From positions 1-38,635 of the forward strand of contig CAMDOO010000027.1 of assembly GCA_945903545.1 (NCBI GenBank): a stretch of 38,635 nt of DNA. Direction: 5' to 3'. Of the stretch, positions 7,686-17,295 are shown piece after piece. Position numbers and translations under genes: made by a program. The notes under the pieces were generated by a model. That model was given only the letters and a program-made list of their open reading frames with translations, made no database searches and was not told the DNA's origin. This stretch comes from Opitutus sp. GAS368. Lineage in GTDB: Bacteria > Verrucomicrobiota > Verrucomicrobiia > Opitutales > Opitutaceae. The first letter of the stretch is position 1, and each line of letters begins with the position of its first letter.

Positions 7686-10595
7686 CTACTTCCCCCGGAG
7701 ATTGTCGATGAACGAGCCGTTGGCTGCCTTGAGCAGGGCCGTCGCCAGATCATTCGCCGAGGGCTCGCCCAAGGTGCCTTCCAGCGTGAAGGGCACGAGG
7801 AACTGACTGAAGCCGAGCGCATCGACTTTCTCGCCCAGCAGGCCGGCCCGCCCAAGCAATCTGCCCGTCTGGCCCTGGGCCAGCAGCTGGAGCTTCAGGG
7901 ATAATTCCTGGCGCAGCCAGGGCAGGCCTTCCGCATGCCGGACCTCACCTGAGCCGGTGAGCCGGAGCTCCTGCGAGATCAGGCTGAATTCATCCAGTTT
8001 GAGGTTCAGCTCGGGCCCGCGCGCGAGGTGCAACACCATCTGGTCAAATTTGAATTCGTTGAAGGCCTTCGCAACCTCGGCGACGTACTGCGAGCGGTTG
8101 GCGGCATTTTCCAGCCGTTCCGATCCCAGCAGCGAGCCGGTGCGGGCGATCACGGAGGTGAAGGTCGACGCCCCCTGGATTTGGTCGCTGACAGTGGTAC
8201 GGAGCAGGCGGCTCGTGCCGCCCTTGCTGACCATTTCCAGCCGGCCCTGGACCCGGTCGAGCAGGTCCGCCGGAACCCGCGCCGTACCCGTCAACTGACC
8301 GGTGGCGCTAAAAAGGCCCTCGACGGCGGGCGAGTGCCCGGGATTCAAAGCCAGCAGCCAGGCGGCCGAGTCGAGTTCGGCCACGGTCACGTCGGCATTC
8401 AACGCGTAGGGCTCGGCCGCGCGGCCGTCATAGGTGAGTCCCACCCCCAGTTTAACCTCCCCGCTCCGACTCATCACGGCATGGCCGTCGTCGAGGCGGA
8501 CGGAGGCGGGCTCAAAGCGCAGCGTGCCGGAGGCGTCATGGAGTTCCTGCCCTGCCCCGTACATCACCCGGCGAAACTCGAGCCCGACGCGGCCGGTGAG
8601 TCCGCCCCAGAAGGGACCGGAGACCGAGGGCGGAGCGGAGGGCGACGGGCCGGCCGGTCCGGCCAGGGCGAAAAGCAGCTGCGCATCCTCCGCGGCGAAC
8701 AGATCGCTCCCGACCTTCGCGTCGAGCCCGAGGCTCTTGGGCCCGATGCTCGCAAATCCGTTGAGGTTCAAATCGGACTTCCGCCCGCCCCGCTCGAAGG
8801 GCACCTGCAGCCGCAGCTCCATGCGCCCGTGTCCCTCCCAGTTGGCGCGCAGGTCGACCCCGAAGACGGGCAGGATTTCCCGCGGCGTCCCCGGCAGGGC
8901 CGCCAGGTCCGTGACCGCGAGATGGACCTCGAGGTCGCGCCGGCCGCCCAAGATGGCCACAAAATCGCCGGTCGCCTTCCCGGCGGCAAGACGGGTCGTC
9001 CCGGCGAGGCCCAGCTGGGAAAGAAGGCCGGTCAGGTCCGAGGTGACCGTGCCCTTGAGCTTCAGGGGTTGGGCCGCCCCCGCGAGGCGCCCGATGTTGC
9101 CGGTGAACGCGAGCCCGACGGTGCCGCCGGCGCGGGCGGAGAGGTCATGGACATCAAGGGTCCAGCCCTGGACCGAATACTCCCCGCTCAGGCGCAGGGA
9201 GAGATCCGTCGGCCCAAGGCGGCGCGCCCCACCCTGCGTCATCGTCACCGCGGATGCGGTCAGCGGCGTCGTGGTGCGTAACGAAAAGCTGTTGTTCCGG
9301 GCCGCGATGGCGACCGCCCCGCGCAGGTCGCCGCCCGTCACGCCCATGCCCTCCGGCAGGCCGAGCTGCGCCCAGCCGAGCGGCAGGCCGCGCACCTCGA
9401 CCGCCACCAGGTCGCGGTCGCGATCAGTCACCTTGAGCAGGCTGCCGGCGGGATTGAATTCAAACGGCTGCAGGGCGCGGAGCGCGAGGACCGGGCCCGC
9501 CCCGGCCAGCTCAAGCGCCAGCCGGCGCACCTCCCACCCGGCGGGTGAGCGTCGCACATCAAAGGTCCCTGAAATATTCAGCGCGTCGACGGGAGCCAGC
9601 CGGAGATCGACCGCCCCCAGCCGGTTGACGGACACCTCGGCCTGGCCGTCGAAAGCCACCGCCGCACCCGCCGGATCGGCCTCAAGCCGGCCGCCACCCG
9701 TCACGCGAAACTCCGGTAACGTGCGGCCGAGCGTGAACGGCGAGACGTCCGCATCCGCCAGGTTGAGTGACCACGCCCCGCGGAGAGGAACGCTCCCCGC
9801 CGGCTGCAACGCCCGGAGATTGGCGACGCGCCGGCCCCCCGACTCCAGGGCGATGGAATAGTCCTCACCGGAATTGGCCCGGGTGGCGGTCAAGGCCGCC
9901 GCCAGCGTCGCCCCCTGGGGCAGGCGCGGGCCGCGGGCACTCGCGTTCAGATTGACCTCCACGGACGAAAACTCGCGCGGGGTCGGCATCGTGACCGCGG
10001 CCCGGCCGGTGAACTCGACGGCACTGACCGCGGCATCACGCGGCAGGGCGGCGGCGACGGAAAAATCGAGCCGGCCGGTGCGCCCGGCGCCGATCTGGCC
10101 ACCGCTGACGTTCAGGCGGGTGCGCACCGGGGGTTCGCCCGGCGAGGCGGGGAACACCACCTCACCCTCGAGGTTGACCCCATCCAGCGTGAGATCCACC
10201 GGGAGCCGGATCCGGCCCAGAATGTTCGCCCCGAAGACCGGCGCGGAGGAAGCGGCCGGCGCCCCCGCCACGCGCGTGAGGTCGATGGTGAGCCCCTTCG
10301 CAACGAGCCGGGAGATCACCAGATTGCCCCGGGCCGCGGCGAGCAGCGGCAGATTCACCTCCAGGGCCGGGACGGCCACCGTGTAGCCGTCGCGGACGAT
10401 CTGCACGTACGAGAGTTCCAGCCGCCCTGGCCGGGCCCGGACTCCGCCGACACTGGCTCCGTATTCGGGATGAGCGGCCAGGTAACGGCGCGCGACCCAA
10501 GTTTGGAACCCAGGCGAGGCCGCAAGCCCCACCAAGCCCGCCACGACAACCACCGCGGTCACCGAGGCGATGATCCATTTGCGGCGGGCTTTCAT
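7686..10595 (-). CDS. AsmA/TamB-like (DUF748-type) envelope protein
   Basis: A 969-residue protein with one N-terminal membrane anchor (residues ~8-28, IIASVTAVVVVAGLVGLAA) and a large repetitive, beta-rich exported region. That region has many alternating hydrophobic strands such as LDLRLAPVDALNISGTFDV and LKGTVTSDLTG. This architecture fits inner-membrane-anchored AsmA-like bridges that span the periplasm and are implicated in lipid transport to the outer membrane; the family match is by architecture, not a catalytic motif. The C-terminus (FVPFTLEGTLGEPSANDLATALLKA) resembles AsmA C-terminal segments. The start is ATG 10595 (MKARRK). Monocistronic. Confidence 0.65.
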   Translation of the reverse strand: MKARRKWIIASVTAVVVVAGLVGLAASPGFQTWVARRYLAAHPEYGASVGGVRARPGRLELSYVQIVRDGYTVAVPALEVNLPLLAAARGNLVISRLVAKGLTIDLTRVAGAPAASSAPVFGANILGRIRLPVDLTLDGVNLEGEVVFPASPGEPPVRTRLNVSGGQIGAGRTGRLDFSVAAALPRDAAVSAVEFTGRAAVTMPTPREFSSVEVNLNASARGPRLPQGATLAAALTATRANSGEDYSIALESGGRRVANLRALQPAGSVPLRGAWSLNLADADVSPFTLGRTLPEFRVTGGGRLEADPAGAAVAFDGQAEVSVNRLGAVDLRLAPVDALNISGTFDVRRSPAGWEVRRLALELAGAGPVLALRALQPFEFNPAGSLLKVTDRDRDLVAVEVRGLPLGWAQLGLPEGMGVTGGDLRGAVAIAARNNSFSLRTTTPLTASAVTMTQGGARRLGPTDLSLRLSGEYSVQGWTLDVHDLSARAGGTVGLAFTGNIGRLAGAAQPLKLKGTVTSDLTGLLSQLGLAGTTRLAAGKATGDFVAILGGRRDLEVHLAVTDLAALPGTPREILPVFGVDLRANWEGHGRMELRLQVPFERGGRKSDLNLNGFASIGPKSLGLDAKVGSDLFAAEDAQLLFALAGPAGPSPSAPPSVSGPFWGGLTGRVGLEFRRVMYGAGQELHDASGTLRFEPASVRLDDGHAVMSRSGEVKLGVGLTYDGRAAEPYALNADVTVAELDSAAWLLALNPGHSPAVEGLFSATGQLTGTARVPADLLDRVQGRLEMVSKGGTSRLLRTTVSDQIQGASTFTSVIARTGSLLGSERLENAANRSQYVAEVAKAFNEFKFDQMVLHLARGPELNLKLDEFSLISQELRLTGSGEVRHAEGLPWLRQELSLKLQLLAQGQTGRLLGRAGLLGEKVDALGFSQFLVPFTLEGTLGEPSANDLATALLKAANGSFIDNLRGK

Positions 10596-10900
10596 GGGAG
10601 TATTGGCTTCGGCACCGGCCGTCCGGTCAAGCCGGCGAAACAGTCGGATGTGATACGTTTTGGGGAATGACCTGATCTGTAGCTGGCCCCGTTGAGGCCG
10701 GCCACCGGGGTCAACGACCCCGGCTACAGCCTAAACGTAATCTAGCCAAACCTGCGCGGGATGCTTGTTGCCGGTCTTCAGTCGTGTCCCATCGGGCTTG
10801 GACCATGGCGCGGGAGCGCCGGTTGGGCCGGTCTCCGAGCGGTCCGCCGCGGCACCGGGCCCTGCCTTGAATCGTCCAAGTCTCCCGGAGGGAGGTGGCT
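10596..10900. other. Gene-free 305-bp spacer
   Basis: The spacer lies between the AsmA-like start and the TolC stop. The only structure seen is the GC-rich palindromic element at 10677-10729 and a small CTCCC-GGA-GGGAG hairpin (10882-10894) just past the tolC stop. Short frames here have no recognisable protein features, and no RNA gene was recognised. Confidence 0.6.
10677..10729. repeat. REP-like palindromic element
   Basis: The arms are 10677-10695 (starting CTGTAGC) and 10711-10729 (ending GCTACAG), complementary at 15 of 19 positions. Nested in the right half is a perfect 8-bp hairpin: CCGGGGTC (10705-10712), loop AAC, GACCCCGG (10716-10723). It has the form of a REP or imperfect-palindrome repeat; dispersal in the genome is not testable here. 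Confidence 0.5.
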
Positions 10901-12235
10901 TTATTCGGCGATATATTCGTCGGGCAGGCCCATCGCGGCACGAAGCTCGGCCAGGGCGACGTTGAAGGCGTAGTAAGCCTGGACCTGATTGGTCCGGGCG
11001 GTCGTCAGCTCCACATTGGTCTGGAGGACGTCAAGCTGGGTGGCGGTGCCGGCCTCATAGCGGACATTGGCTAGGCGCAGGGCCTCCTGGGCCTGCTCCA
11101 CAACCTTCTGCGAGGCCTCAGCCAGCTCCCGCGCCTCCTGGAGCGCGGAATGGGCGCTGCGCACCTGAACATCAACCGCCAGTTGAGCCTCGTTCAGCCG
11201 GAGCCGCGACTGTTCCTGAGCCGAGCGGGCCTGGGAAATGCGCGCCGTCGTGGCGCGGCCATCAAAGACGCTCCACCGGGACTGCAGGCCGATGTAGGTG
11301 CCGTTCTCGGAGTCGCCAAAGCTGTTGGTCGCGCCCTTGCGCAGCTGCCAGCCGCCGACGAGGTCGAGACTCGGCTTGCGCGCGGCTTGGGCCGCCGCGA
11401 CGGCGGTGCCACCCGCGTCGACGAGCTTCTCGAGCCGCTGCAGCTCGGGCCGGCGGGCCCGGGAGGCCTCGAGCGCCGTGCCCAGCTCGATCTCGGTCGG
11501 CCGGTATTCCAGCGCCCCGAGGAAGGACGGGATGCGCCGAAGGTTTTCCGGGGTGTTGGTGGTGAAACCGAGCTGCTGCCGCAACGCCTCGATCGCCAGG
11601 CGGCGCTCGTTGTTGGCGGTGATCAAAGGCACCCGGGCGTTGGCCAGGGCGACCTCGGCGCGCGTCTTCTCAAAAGAGGAGGCGGTGCCGGCATCGAAAC
11701 GGTCGGAGGCGTTCTTGAGCTCTTGCTGGAGGAGGTTCAGATTCTGTTCCTGCACTTTGATTCTTTCGGTCGCGAGCAGCACACGGAAGAAGGCGATGCG
11801 CACTTTGAGGATCGAGTCCTGGATGACCGACCTCAGGTCGAGGAGCGCGGCCTCCCGGCCGAGCTTGGCGCCCGCGACCCCCGAGCGGACTGCGCCGCCG
11901 GAGTACAGGTTCTGCGTCGCCGTCACGCTCAGGTTCCAGAAGCGGTCGCTCGCCGGGAAGCTCTGGCTGAGGGAGTCGGAGTTCCCCTGGACGGAGCCGG
12001 CAGCCACGACCGACGGAATGCGGCGGGCGCTGATCTCGATCAGGACGCCGTCCTGCTGGCGGATGCGTTCGCGGGCCTGGCGGATCGCGAAGTTGTTCTC
12101 GATCGCGAAACCGACGGCGGACTTGAGGTCGAGCTGGTCGGGCACCGGTTGCTGGGGGGCCGGGGCGCCGGGCAGCGAGCCGCCGGCGGCGGACACAAGG
12201 AGAGCAAGGAGCAGGAAACGTCGGGCAGGATTCAT
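10901..12235 (-). CDS. TolC-family outer-membrane efflux channel
   Basis: A 444-residue protein with a signal peptide (MNPARRFLLLALLVSAAGG) and two OEP repeats of long coiled-coil helices. The second repeat includes VRYEAGTATQLDVLQTNVELTTART, the conserved 'Y..G..T..DVL.A...L..A' motif; the first has RFDAGTASSFEKTRAEVALANA. It forms the outer-membrane exit duct for the pump encoded just upstream, whose stop is 8 bases from this start. Last gene of the marR-adaptor-RND-tolC operon. Confidence 0.9.
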   Translation of the reverse strand: MNPARRFLLLALLVSAAGGSLPGAPAPQQPVPDQLDLKSAVGFAIENNFAIRQARERIRQQDGVLIEISARRIPSVVAAGSVQGNSDSLSQSFPASDRFWNLSVTATQNLYSGGAVRSGVAGAKLGREAALLDLRSVIQDSILKVRIAFFRVLLATERIKVQEQNLNLLQQELKNASDRFDAGTASSFEKTRAEVALANARVPLITANNERRLAIEALRQQLGFTTNTPENLRRIPSFLGALEYRPTEIELGTALEASRARRPELQRLEKLVDAGGTAVAAAQAARKPSLDLVGGWQLRKGATNSFGDSENGTYIGLQSRWSVFDGRATTARISQARSAQEQSRLRLNEAQLAVDVQVRSAHSALQEARELAEASQKVVEQAQEALRLANVRYEAGTATQLDVLQTNVELTTARTNQVQAYYAFNVALAELRAAMGLPDEYIAE

Positions 12236-12243
12236 GGCGGAAT

Positions 12244-15200
12244 TCAGGATTTGGCGGGGGCGGGGGCCCCGGTGACCGAGGCAGGCGCGGCGGACCGGAC
12301 CTTGGAGTGGTCGCGGGCAATCAGCATGTAGAAGGCCGGGATGACGTAGAGGGTGAAGACACTGCCGACCGCCATGCCGACCACGAGAACCCAGCCGATG
12401 CTGTTACGGGCGGCGGCGCCGGGGCCGGTCACGAAGATCAGCATGAGGTGACCGAACACGGTCGCGGCCGAGGTCATCATCACGGGTCGCAGCCGGGTGG
12501 CGGCGGCGCGCCGGATGGCGTCGATCTTGGGCAGCCCCTGGTCCTGGAGCGTGTTGGCAAACTCCACGATCAGGATGCCGTTCTTCGCGATCAGGCCGAC
12601 CAGGGTGATCAGGCCGATCTGCGAGTAAATGTTGAGCGTCGTCTTCCAAAGGAAGATCGGGAGGGTCGCCCCCACCATGGCGAGCGGCACGGAGCCCAGC
12701 AGGATAATGCAGGGATCGCGGAAGCTGTTGAACTGCGCCGCGAGCACGAGGAAGATGAGCAGGCCGGCCAGGGCGAAAGCCTTCCAGAGCGCCCCACCCT
12801 CCTTGCGCAACTGACGGGACTGCCCGCCGTAGTCGACGGAGTAGCCCGGCGGCAGGATTTCCGCCGCCTTGGCCTCGAGCTTCTGCAGCGCCACGTCGAT
12901 GCTGGGACCGACGCCCGTGATCTTGACGGAGTTCAGCTGCTGAAAGCGGTTGAGGGAACGCGGCTGCACGGTCGAGCGCAGCGTGGCGATGGTGGACAGC
13001 GGGATGAGCTGCCCGCCGGGCCCGCGCACATGGTAGTCGAGCAGCTGCGAGGCATTGAGGCGCTCGCCGCGCTCGACCTGGGCGATGACGCGGTAGCTGC
13101 GGCCATCGGTGACAAAGCGGTTGACGTAGCCGCCGCCGAGCATCGAACCGAGGTCGCGGGCGACATTGCTCAGGTTCAGGCCCATGGAGGCGACCTTGTC
13201 CTTGTCGATCTCCACCTCGACCTGCGGCAGGTCGAACTTCAGGTCGGAGTCGGCGAAATAGAACGTCGGTGCGCCGCCCGCGGGATTGGCCTCGGTGTTG
13301 GCGTCGAGCACGAGCTGGTTGGCGTACTCCAGCATCTCCCGGTGGTCGGCGGTGGAACGCAGGACGAACTCGATCGGGAACTGGCCGCCGGAGGGCAGCG
13401 GCTCCGGGGTCGTGACGACGGTCGTCACGCCCGGCACGGTCGCCGCGGGTGCCTGCAGGGAATCCTGGATTTCCACGGACGTGCGCTTTCGCTCGGACCA
13501 GGGCTTGAGCAGGGCGCCGGCAAACCCGTAGTTGGAGCCGATGAGCATGAAGGAGGTTTCATACTCCGGCATGCTTTCGAAGATTTTCTGCACCTGGCCG
13601 GCAAAGAGCATGTTCTGGTCGATGGTGGAGGTGGGCGAGGTCTGCAGGATGCTGAACACGACGCCCTGGTCCTCCTTCGGGGCCAGCTCGCTCTGCGCGA
13701 ACATGAAGAAGGGCACGAGCAGGGTGGTAAGGAGCACCGCGGCCGTGATCGTGACCGGCACCCAGCCCAGACTGCGGCCGATCATCCGCTCGTAGGAGTT
13801 GCGAATGCGGTCGAAGATGCGGTTCACCCAGCCGGTCAGGCCGGCTTCCTCATGCGCGCGGTCGGGCAGCAGGTAGGCGCACATCATGGGCGAGAGCGTG
13901 AGGGCCACGAAACCCGACACCGCCACGGCGCCGGCGAGCGTCAGGGCGAACTCCCGGAAGAGCGCGCCGGTGAGACCGCCCTGGAAGGCGATCGGGGCAT
14001 ACACCGCGGCCAGCGTGATGGTCATGGAGATGACCGGGCCGACCAGCTCACGGGCGCCAAGGATGGCCGCATCCGTGCGGCTCTGGCCCTCGCGGATGTG
14101 GCGCTCGATATTCTCCACCACGACAATGGCGTCGTCGACGACGATACCGACCGCCAGCACGATCGCGAGCAGCGTGAGCAGGTTGATGGTGAAGCCGAAC
14201 GCGAGCATCAGGAAGAGCGCGCCGACGAGTGAGAGCGGCATCGCGACCAGCGGGATGAACACCGACCGCAGCGAGCCGAGAAAAAGGAAGATCACGACGG
14301 TGACGATCACCAGGGTCTCGATCAGCGTGCGGAGGATCTCCTTCAGCGCGTCGTCGATGTACTTGGTGGCATCGTAGGCGATCTTGGCCTTCAGGCCCGG
14401 GGGCAGGCCGCGCTCGATGTCAGGCATGACGTCGCGCACGCGCTTGATGACCTCGACCGTGCTCTCGGTCGGTAGCACCCAGATGCCCATGAAGGTGGCG
14501 GTCTCGCCGCCAAACCGCACTTCGGTATCGTAGTTCTCGGCCCCCAGCACGACGTTCGCCACATCGGCGAGGCGCGTGATGACGCCGCCGCGCTCGGTGA
14601 CGACCATCTGCCGGAACTCGTCCACGTTGCGCAGGTCGGTGTTGGCCACGAGGCTGACGCTGAGCATGGTGCCCTTGGTCGAGCCCACCGCGGCGAGGGC
14701 GTTATTGGACTGCAGGGCGGCGCGCACTTCCGAGGGGCTGATGCCGCGGGCGGCCAGCTCCTCGGGCTTGAGCCAGACGCGCATCGCGAAGACGCGGCCG
14801 CCGAGCACATCGGCGCGCTGGACGCCGTTGACGGCGGACAGGCGCGGCTGGACCATGCGGTTCAGGTAGTCGGTGATCTGGTTCTGGTCGAGGGTGTCGG
14901 AGTAGAAGCTCAGGTACGCCGAGGCGAACTGGTTGTCGCTCAGCTCGACGCTGATGCTGGGATTCTCCGCCTCGGGCGGCAGCTCGTTCTTCACCTGGTC
15001 GATCTTGGAGCTGATCTGCGCGAGGGCGGCGTTGGTGTCGTAGTTGAGCCGCAGGTAGACCCGGACCGTGCTGACGCTGGCACTGCTGGTGGACTCGATG
15101 TAGTCGATGCCGTCGGCGCTGGAAATGGCGCGCTCCAGCTGCGTGGTGATGTAGCCGCGGACGGTGTCGGCGCTGGCGCCAAAGTAGACGGTGGTGACGT

Positions 15201-15351
15201 TGACCACCGCGCTGTCGCTGCGCGGGTACTGCCGGGTGTTGAGGTTGAAGTACGCAACGACGCCGACGACGAGGATGACGATGTTGACGACGAGGGCGAT
15301 GACCGGCTTGCGGATGAACAAGTCGGTGAAACTTTTGGTGGGGGCGGACAT
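12244..15351 (-). CDS. RND multidrug efflux permease (HAE-1 family, AcrB/MexF-like)
   Basis: A 1035-residue inner-membrane proton-driven pump of typical length, with 12 predicted TM segments and two large periplasmic loops. The proton-relay Asp pair is in VGIVVDDAIVVVENIERHI (about residue 405). The C-half carries GLIAKNGILIVEFAN (AcrB-type GLSAKNAILIVEF) and RLRPVMMTSAATVFG. It should export hydrophobic drugs or metabolites through the TolC partner. Co-directional with the adaptor gene (20 bases) and tolC (8 bases). Confidence 0.95.
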   Translation of the reverse strand: MSAPTKSFTDLFIRKPVIALVVNIVILVVGVVAYFNLNTRQYPRSDSAVVNVTTVYFGASADTVRGYITTQLERAISSADGIDYIESTSSASVSTVRVYLRLNYDTNAALAQISSKIDQVKNELPPEAENPSISVELSDNQFASAYLSFYSDTLDQNQITDYLNRMVQPRLSAVNGVQRADVLGGRVFAMRVWLKPEELAARGISPSEVRAALQSNNALAAVGSTKGTMLSVSLVANTDLRNVDEFRQMVVTERGGVITRLADVANVVLGAENYDTEVRFGGETATFMGIWVLPTESTVEVIKRVRDVMPDIERGLPPGLKAKIAYDATKYIDDALKEILRTLIETLVIVTVVIFLFLGSLRSVFIPLVAMPLSLVGALFLMLAFGFTINLLTLLAIVLAVGIVVDDAIVVVENIERHIREGQSRTDAAILGARELVGPVISMTITLAAVYAPIAFQGGLTGALFREFALTLAGAVAVSGFVALTLSPMMCAYLLPDRAHEEAGLTGWVNRIFDRIRNSYERMIGRSLGWVPVTITAAVLLTTLLVPFFMFAQSELAPKEDQGVVFSILQTSPTSTIDQNMLFAGQVQKIFESMPEYETSFMLIGSNYGFAGALLKPWSERKRTSVEIQDSLQAPAATVPGVTTVVTTPEPLPSGGQFPIEFVLRSTADHREMLEYANQLVLDANTEANPAGGAPTFYFADSDLKFDLPQVEVEIDKDKVASMGLNLSNVARDLGSMLGGGYVNRFVTDGRSYRVIAQVERGERLNASQLLDYHVRGPGGQLIPLSTIATLRSTVQPRSLNRFQQLNSVKITGVGPSIDVALQKLEAKAAEILPPGYSVDYGGQSRQLRKEGGALWKAFALAGLLIFLVLAAQFNSFRDPCIILLGSVPLAMVGATLPIFLWKTTLNIYSQIGLITLVGLIAKNGILIVEFANTLQDQGLPKIDAIRRAAATRLRPVMMTSAATVFGHLMLIFVTGPGAAARNSIGWVLVVGMAVGSVFTLYVIPAFYMLIARDHSKVRSAAPASVTGAPAPAKS

Positions 15352-15371
15352 GGCGGTGGGCGCGGGCGGGC

Positions 15372-16490
15372 TCAGGTGTTGTCCGGCTTCGGCGCGACCT
15401 GCGCCGACGGCAGGTTGGTGTTATTGATCTGCACCTCGGCGCCGTTGCGCAGCTTGAAGACGCCGGAAGTGACCACTTCCTCGCCGGCCTTGAGGCCCTC
15501 CTCGATCGCGATGAGGTCGCCGCGCGCGTCACCCAGCTTGATGGGTTCCTGGCGGACCCCGAGGTATTCCTTTCCGGCGGCATCCTTCATCTTCGCGATG
15601 ACAAAGATCGAGTTGCCATAGGAAGCATAGGAAACCGAGGTCACCGGCACGACGATCTGGGGACGGCCGGCGGGCAGCTCGACCTCAACCTGCGCAAACA
15701 TGCCGGAGCGCAGCTGTTGCTGCGGGTTGGCGAGGAGCGCCTGGACGGAGACATTGCGCGTGACGGCATCGACCTCGGAATTGATCGCCGAGATGCTGCC
15801 GGCGAAACCGGCCGGGAAGGCGTCAACCTTGACCGTCACCTTCTGCCCGACGACGAGCGAGGGCAGCTGGCGCTGCGGCACGCTGAAATTCACATACATC
15901 CAGTCGAGCTTCTGGAGCGGGATGAGGCCACGGCCACGGCTCACGTACTGACCGACATTGACCTGGCGGATGCCGACGCGGCCGGAGAACGGTGCCCGCA
16001 GGCGCTTCTTCTCGATCTGCGCCTTGATCTGGTTCACGGCGGCGGACGCCTGGGCAAGCTGGGCCTCGGCGAGGTCGAGCTGGTTGCGGGGGGCACTGCT
16101 CTTGGCCACCAGGTCGGTGGTCCGCTTGAAATCCAACTCGGCCAGTTTTTCCTGGGCCTGCGCGGCCACCAACTGGGCGAGTTCCACGGTCGCATCCAGC
16201 TCCAGCAGGAGGTCACCCTCCTTCACGGCGGCGCCGCTCTCGGCGTGGATCTTGGTCACGACGCCGTCGGCGTCGGCGGCGAGCGTGACGCCCTCGAGGG
16301 GGGCCAGCGTGCCGATGGCCTTCTGCAGGGGCTTCCAGACAACCGACTGGGCGACGGCGGATGTCACCGCGATCGGCGGGACGGTGCGCACGACCGAGGA
16401 GACTTCCTTGATCTGGGCGGCTTTGACGGCGGCGAGGATGCCGACCACCACGATGAAACCAACAATGGCCAGAATGTATTTCTTAATCAT
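15372..16490 (-). CDS. RND efflux periplasmic adaptor (membrane fusion protein)
   Basis: A 372-residue protein with an N-terminal membrane anchor (IKKYILAIVGFIVVVGILAAV). The lipoyl half-motif GVTLAADADGVVTKIHAESGAAVKEGDLLLELD comes next. An alpha-hairpin follows (VAAQAQEKLAELDFKRTTDLVAKSSAPRNQLDLAEAQLAQA), then the second lipoyl half (LRAPFSGRVGIRQVNVGQYVSRG) and beta-barrel domains. It couples the RND pump to TolC. No lipobox Cys, so it is probably anchored by the TM helix. It starts one base after the marR stop. Confidence 0.93.
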   Translation of the reverse strand: MIKKYILAIVGFIVVVGILAAVKAAQIKEVSSVVRTVPPIAVTSAVAQSVVWKPLQKAIGTLAPLEGVTLAADADGVVTKIHAESGAAVKEGDLLLELDATVELAQLVAAQAQEKLAELDFKRTTDLVAKSSAPRNQLDLAEAQLAQASAAVNQIKAQIEKKRLRAPFSGRVGIRQVNVGQYVSRGRGLIPLQKLDWMYVNFSVPQRQLPSLVVGQKVTVKVDAFPAGFAGSISAINSEVDAVTRNVSVQALLANPQQQLRSGMFAQVEVELPAGRPQIVVPVTSVSYASYGNSIFVIAKMKDAAGKEYLGVRQEPIKLGDARGDLIAIEEGLKAGEEVVTSGVFKLRNGAEVQINNTNLPSAQVAPKPDNT

Positions 16491-16491
16491 A

Positions 16492-17094
16492 TCAGGACGT
16501 TTTTTCGGAAACAGACAGGATGAGTGAGTGAGTGGGATCGGTGCGGGGCACCGGCGAGGATTCCGCCGGGCGCGGGCGGCTGAGGCGGGCGAGCAGTTGC
16601 ACCAAGGTCTGGCGCTCAGACTCGTCCAAGGGCGAGAGCATCTCGGCCACCGTCTGGAAATGCACCGGAAGCAGGCGGGCCATGAGTTCGCGCCCCATGT
16701 CGGTCATTTGGACCAGCATCATGCGCCGGTCCTGCTGATCCGGCTGCCGGGTGACCATGCCGTCGCGCTCGAGAGTATCGATCAGTCCTGTCATGGTGGC
16801 GCGGGAGACGCCGGCGGCGGCGGCAAGATCCGCCGGGGTGCGGCCCTCCGGCCCGATCTCGGGACAGCCCTTCCCATACTTGTCCTTCCGCCAAAGCAGC
16901 ATGAGGACACCAAAACGCCCGTGGGAAAGTTCGAAACGGGCGAAATTTCGATCCGCCGCGGCGAAGGCCTCGTCGCCCGCCCGGAGAAGGTGCAAATAGG
17001 CCACGACGGCCGAGGGATCGAGGGTCGGATTGTGCCGGGCAGCCTCGAGCAGGCACTCGAAACGAGGCAGATCCTTGAGCAGTAAAGCTGGCAT
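16492..17094 (-). CDS. MarR-family regulator of the efflux operon
   Basis: A ~200-residue winged-HTH protein. The recognition region TPADLAAAAGVSRATMTGLIDTLERDGMVTRQPDQQDRRMMLVQMTDMGRELM matches the MarR core, including the DxRR wing (DQQDRRM). An N-terminal extension of about 60 residues and a P/S-rich tail are present. ATG 17094 was chosen; an in-frame GTG at 17106 is possible. First gene of the efflux operon, so it most likely represses the pump until ligand binds. A palindrome 36 bases upstream of the ATG is a good operator candidate. Confidence 0.88.
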   Translation of the reverse strand: MPALLLKDLPRFECLLEAARHNPTLDPSAVVAYLHLLRAGDEAFAAADRNFARFELSHGRFGVLMLLWRKDKYGKGCPEIGPEGRTPADLAAAAGVSRATMTGLIDTLERDGMVTRQPDQQDRRMMLVQMTDMGRELMARLLPVHFQTVAEMLSPLDESERQTLVQLLARLSRPRPAESSPVPRTDPTHSLILSVSEKTS

Positions 17095-17129
17095 GGTAAC
17101 GGGCACGGGACAGGTAGAGTCGGTAGATA

Positions 17130-17143
17130 GTTAGCTCACTAAC
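17130..17143 (-). promoter_or_regulatory. Candidate MarR operator upstream of the efflux operon
   Basis: A perfect palindrome GTTAG-CTCA-CTAAC lies ~36 bases upstream of the marR ATG. A TTGCAA hexamer (-35-like) sits upstream of it on the minus strand and TATCTA (-10-like) downstream, so the palindrome falls within the core promoter. This is where an autorepressing MarR dimer would bind. Confidence 0.55.
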
Positions 17144-17236
17144 GACAATTGCAAGCGTCCGCACCCATCCTTCTCAAAGTGTCACAGAAGGAGCAGCTTG
17201 TACGTTTGCAGCACCATCCCCCTTAATCTTGTAGCT

Positions 17237-17294
17237 GGGAGCTGAATAACAGCTCCCCAACGTGATTCCCCAGTCCCGATCGGGCTGGATCGGG
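17237..17294 (-). terminator. Two stem-loops downstream of the KS-ACP pair
   Basis: Directly after the ACP stop is a perfect 7-bp stem (CCCGATC / GATCGGG, 6-nt loop, 17275-17294). Further on is a perfect 8-bp stem (GGGAGCTG / CAGCTCCC, loop AATAA, 17237-17257). Neither is followed by a U-run. They lie between the ends of two differently controlled operons and probably mark transcript 3' processing or factor-dependent termination. Confidence 0.4.
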
Positions 17295-17295
17295 C

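Noticed and set aside
12307-14232. 641-residue plus-strand frame opposite the RND pump
   Set aside because: Composition is Arg/Gly/His-rich with no fold signals; it is the mirror of a clear RND permease.
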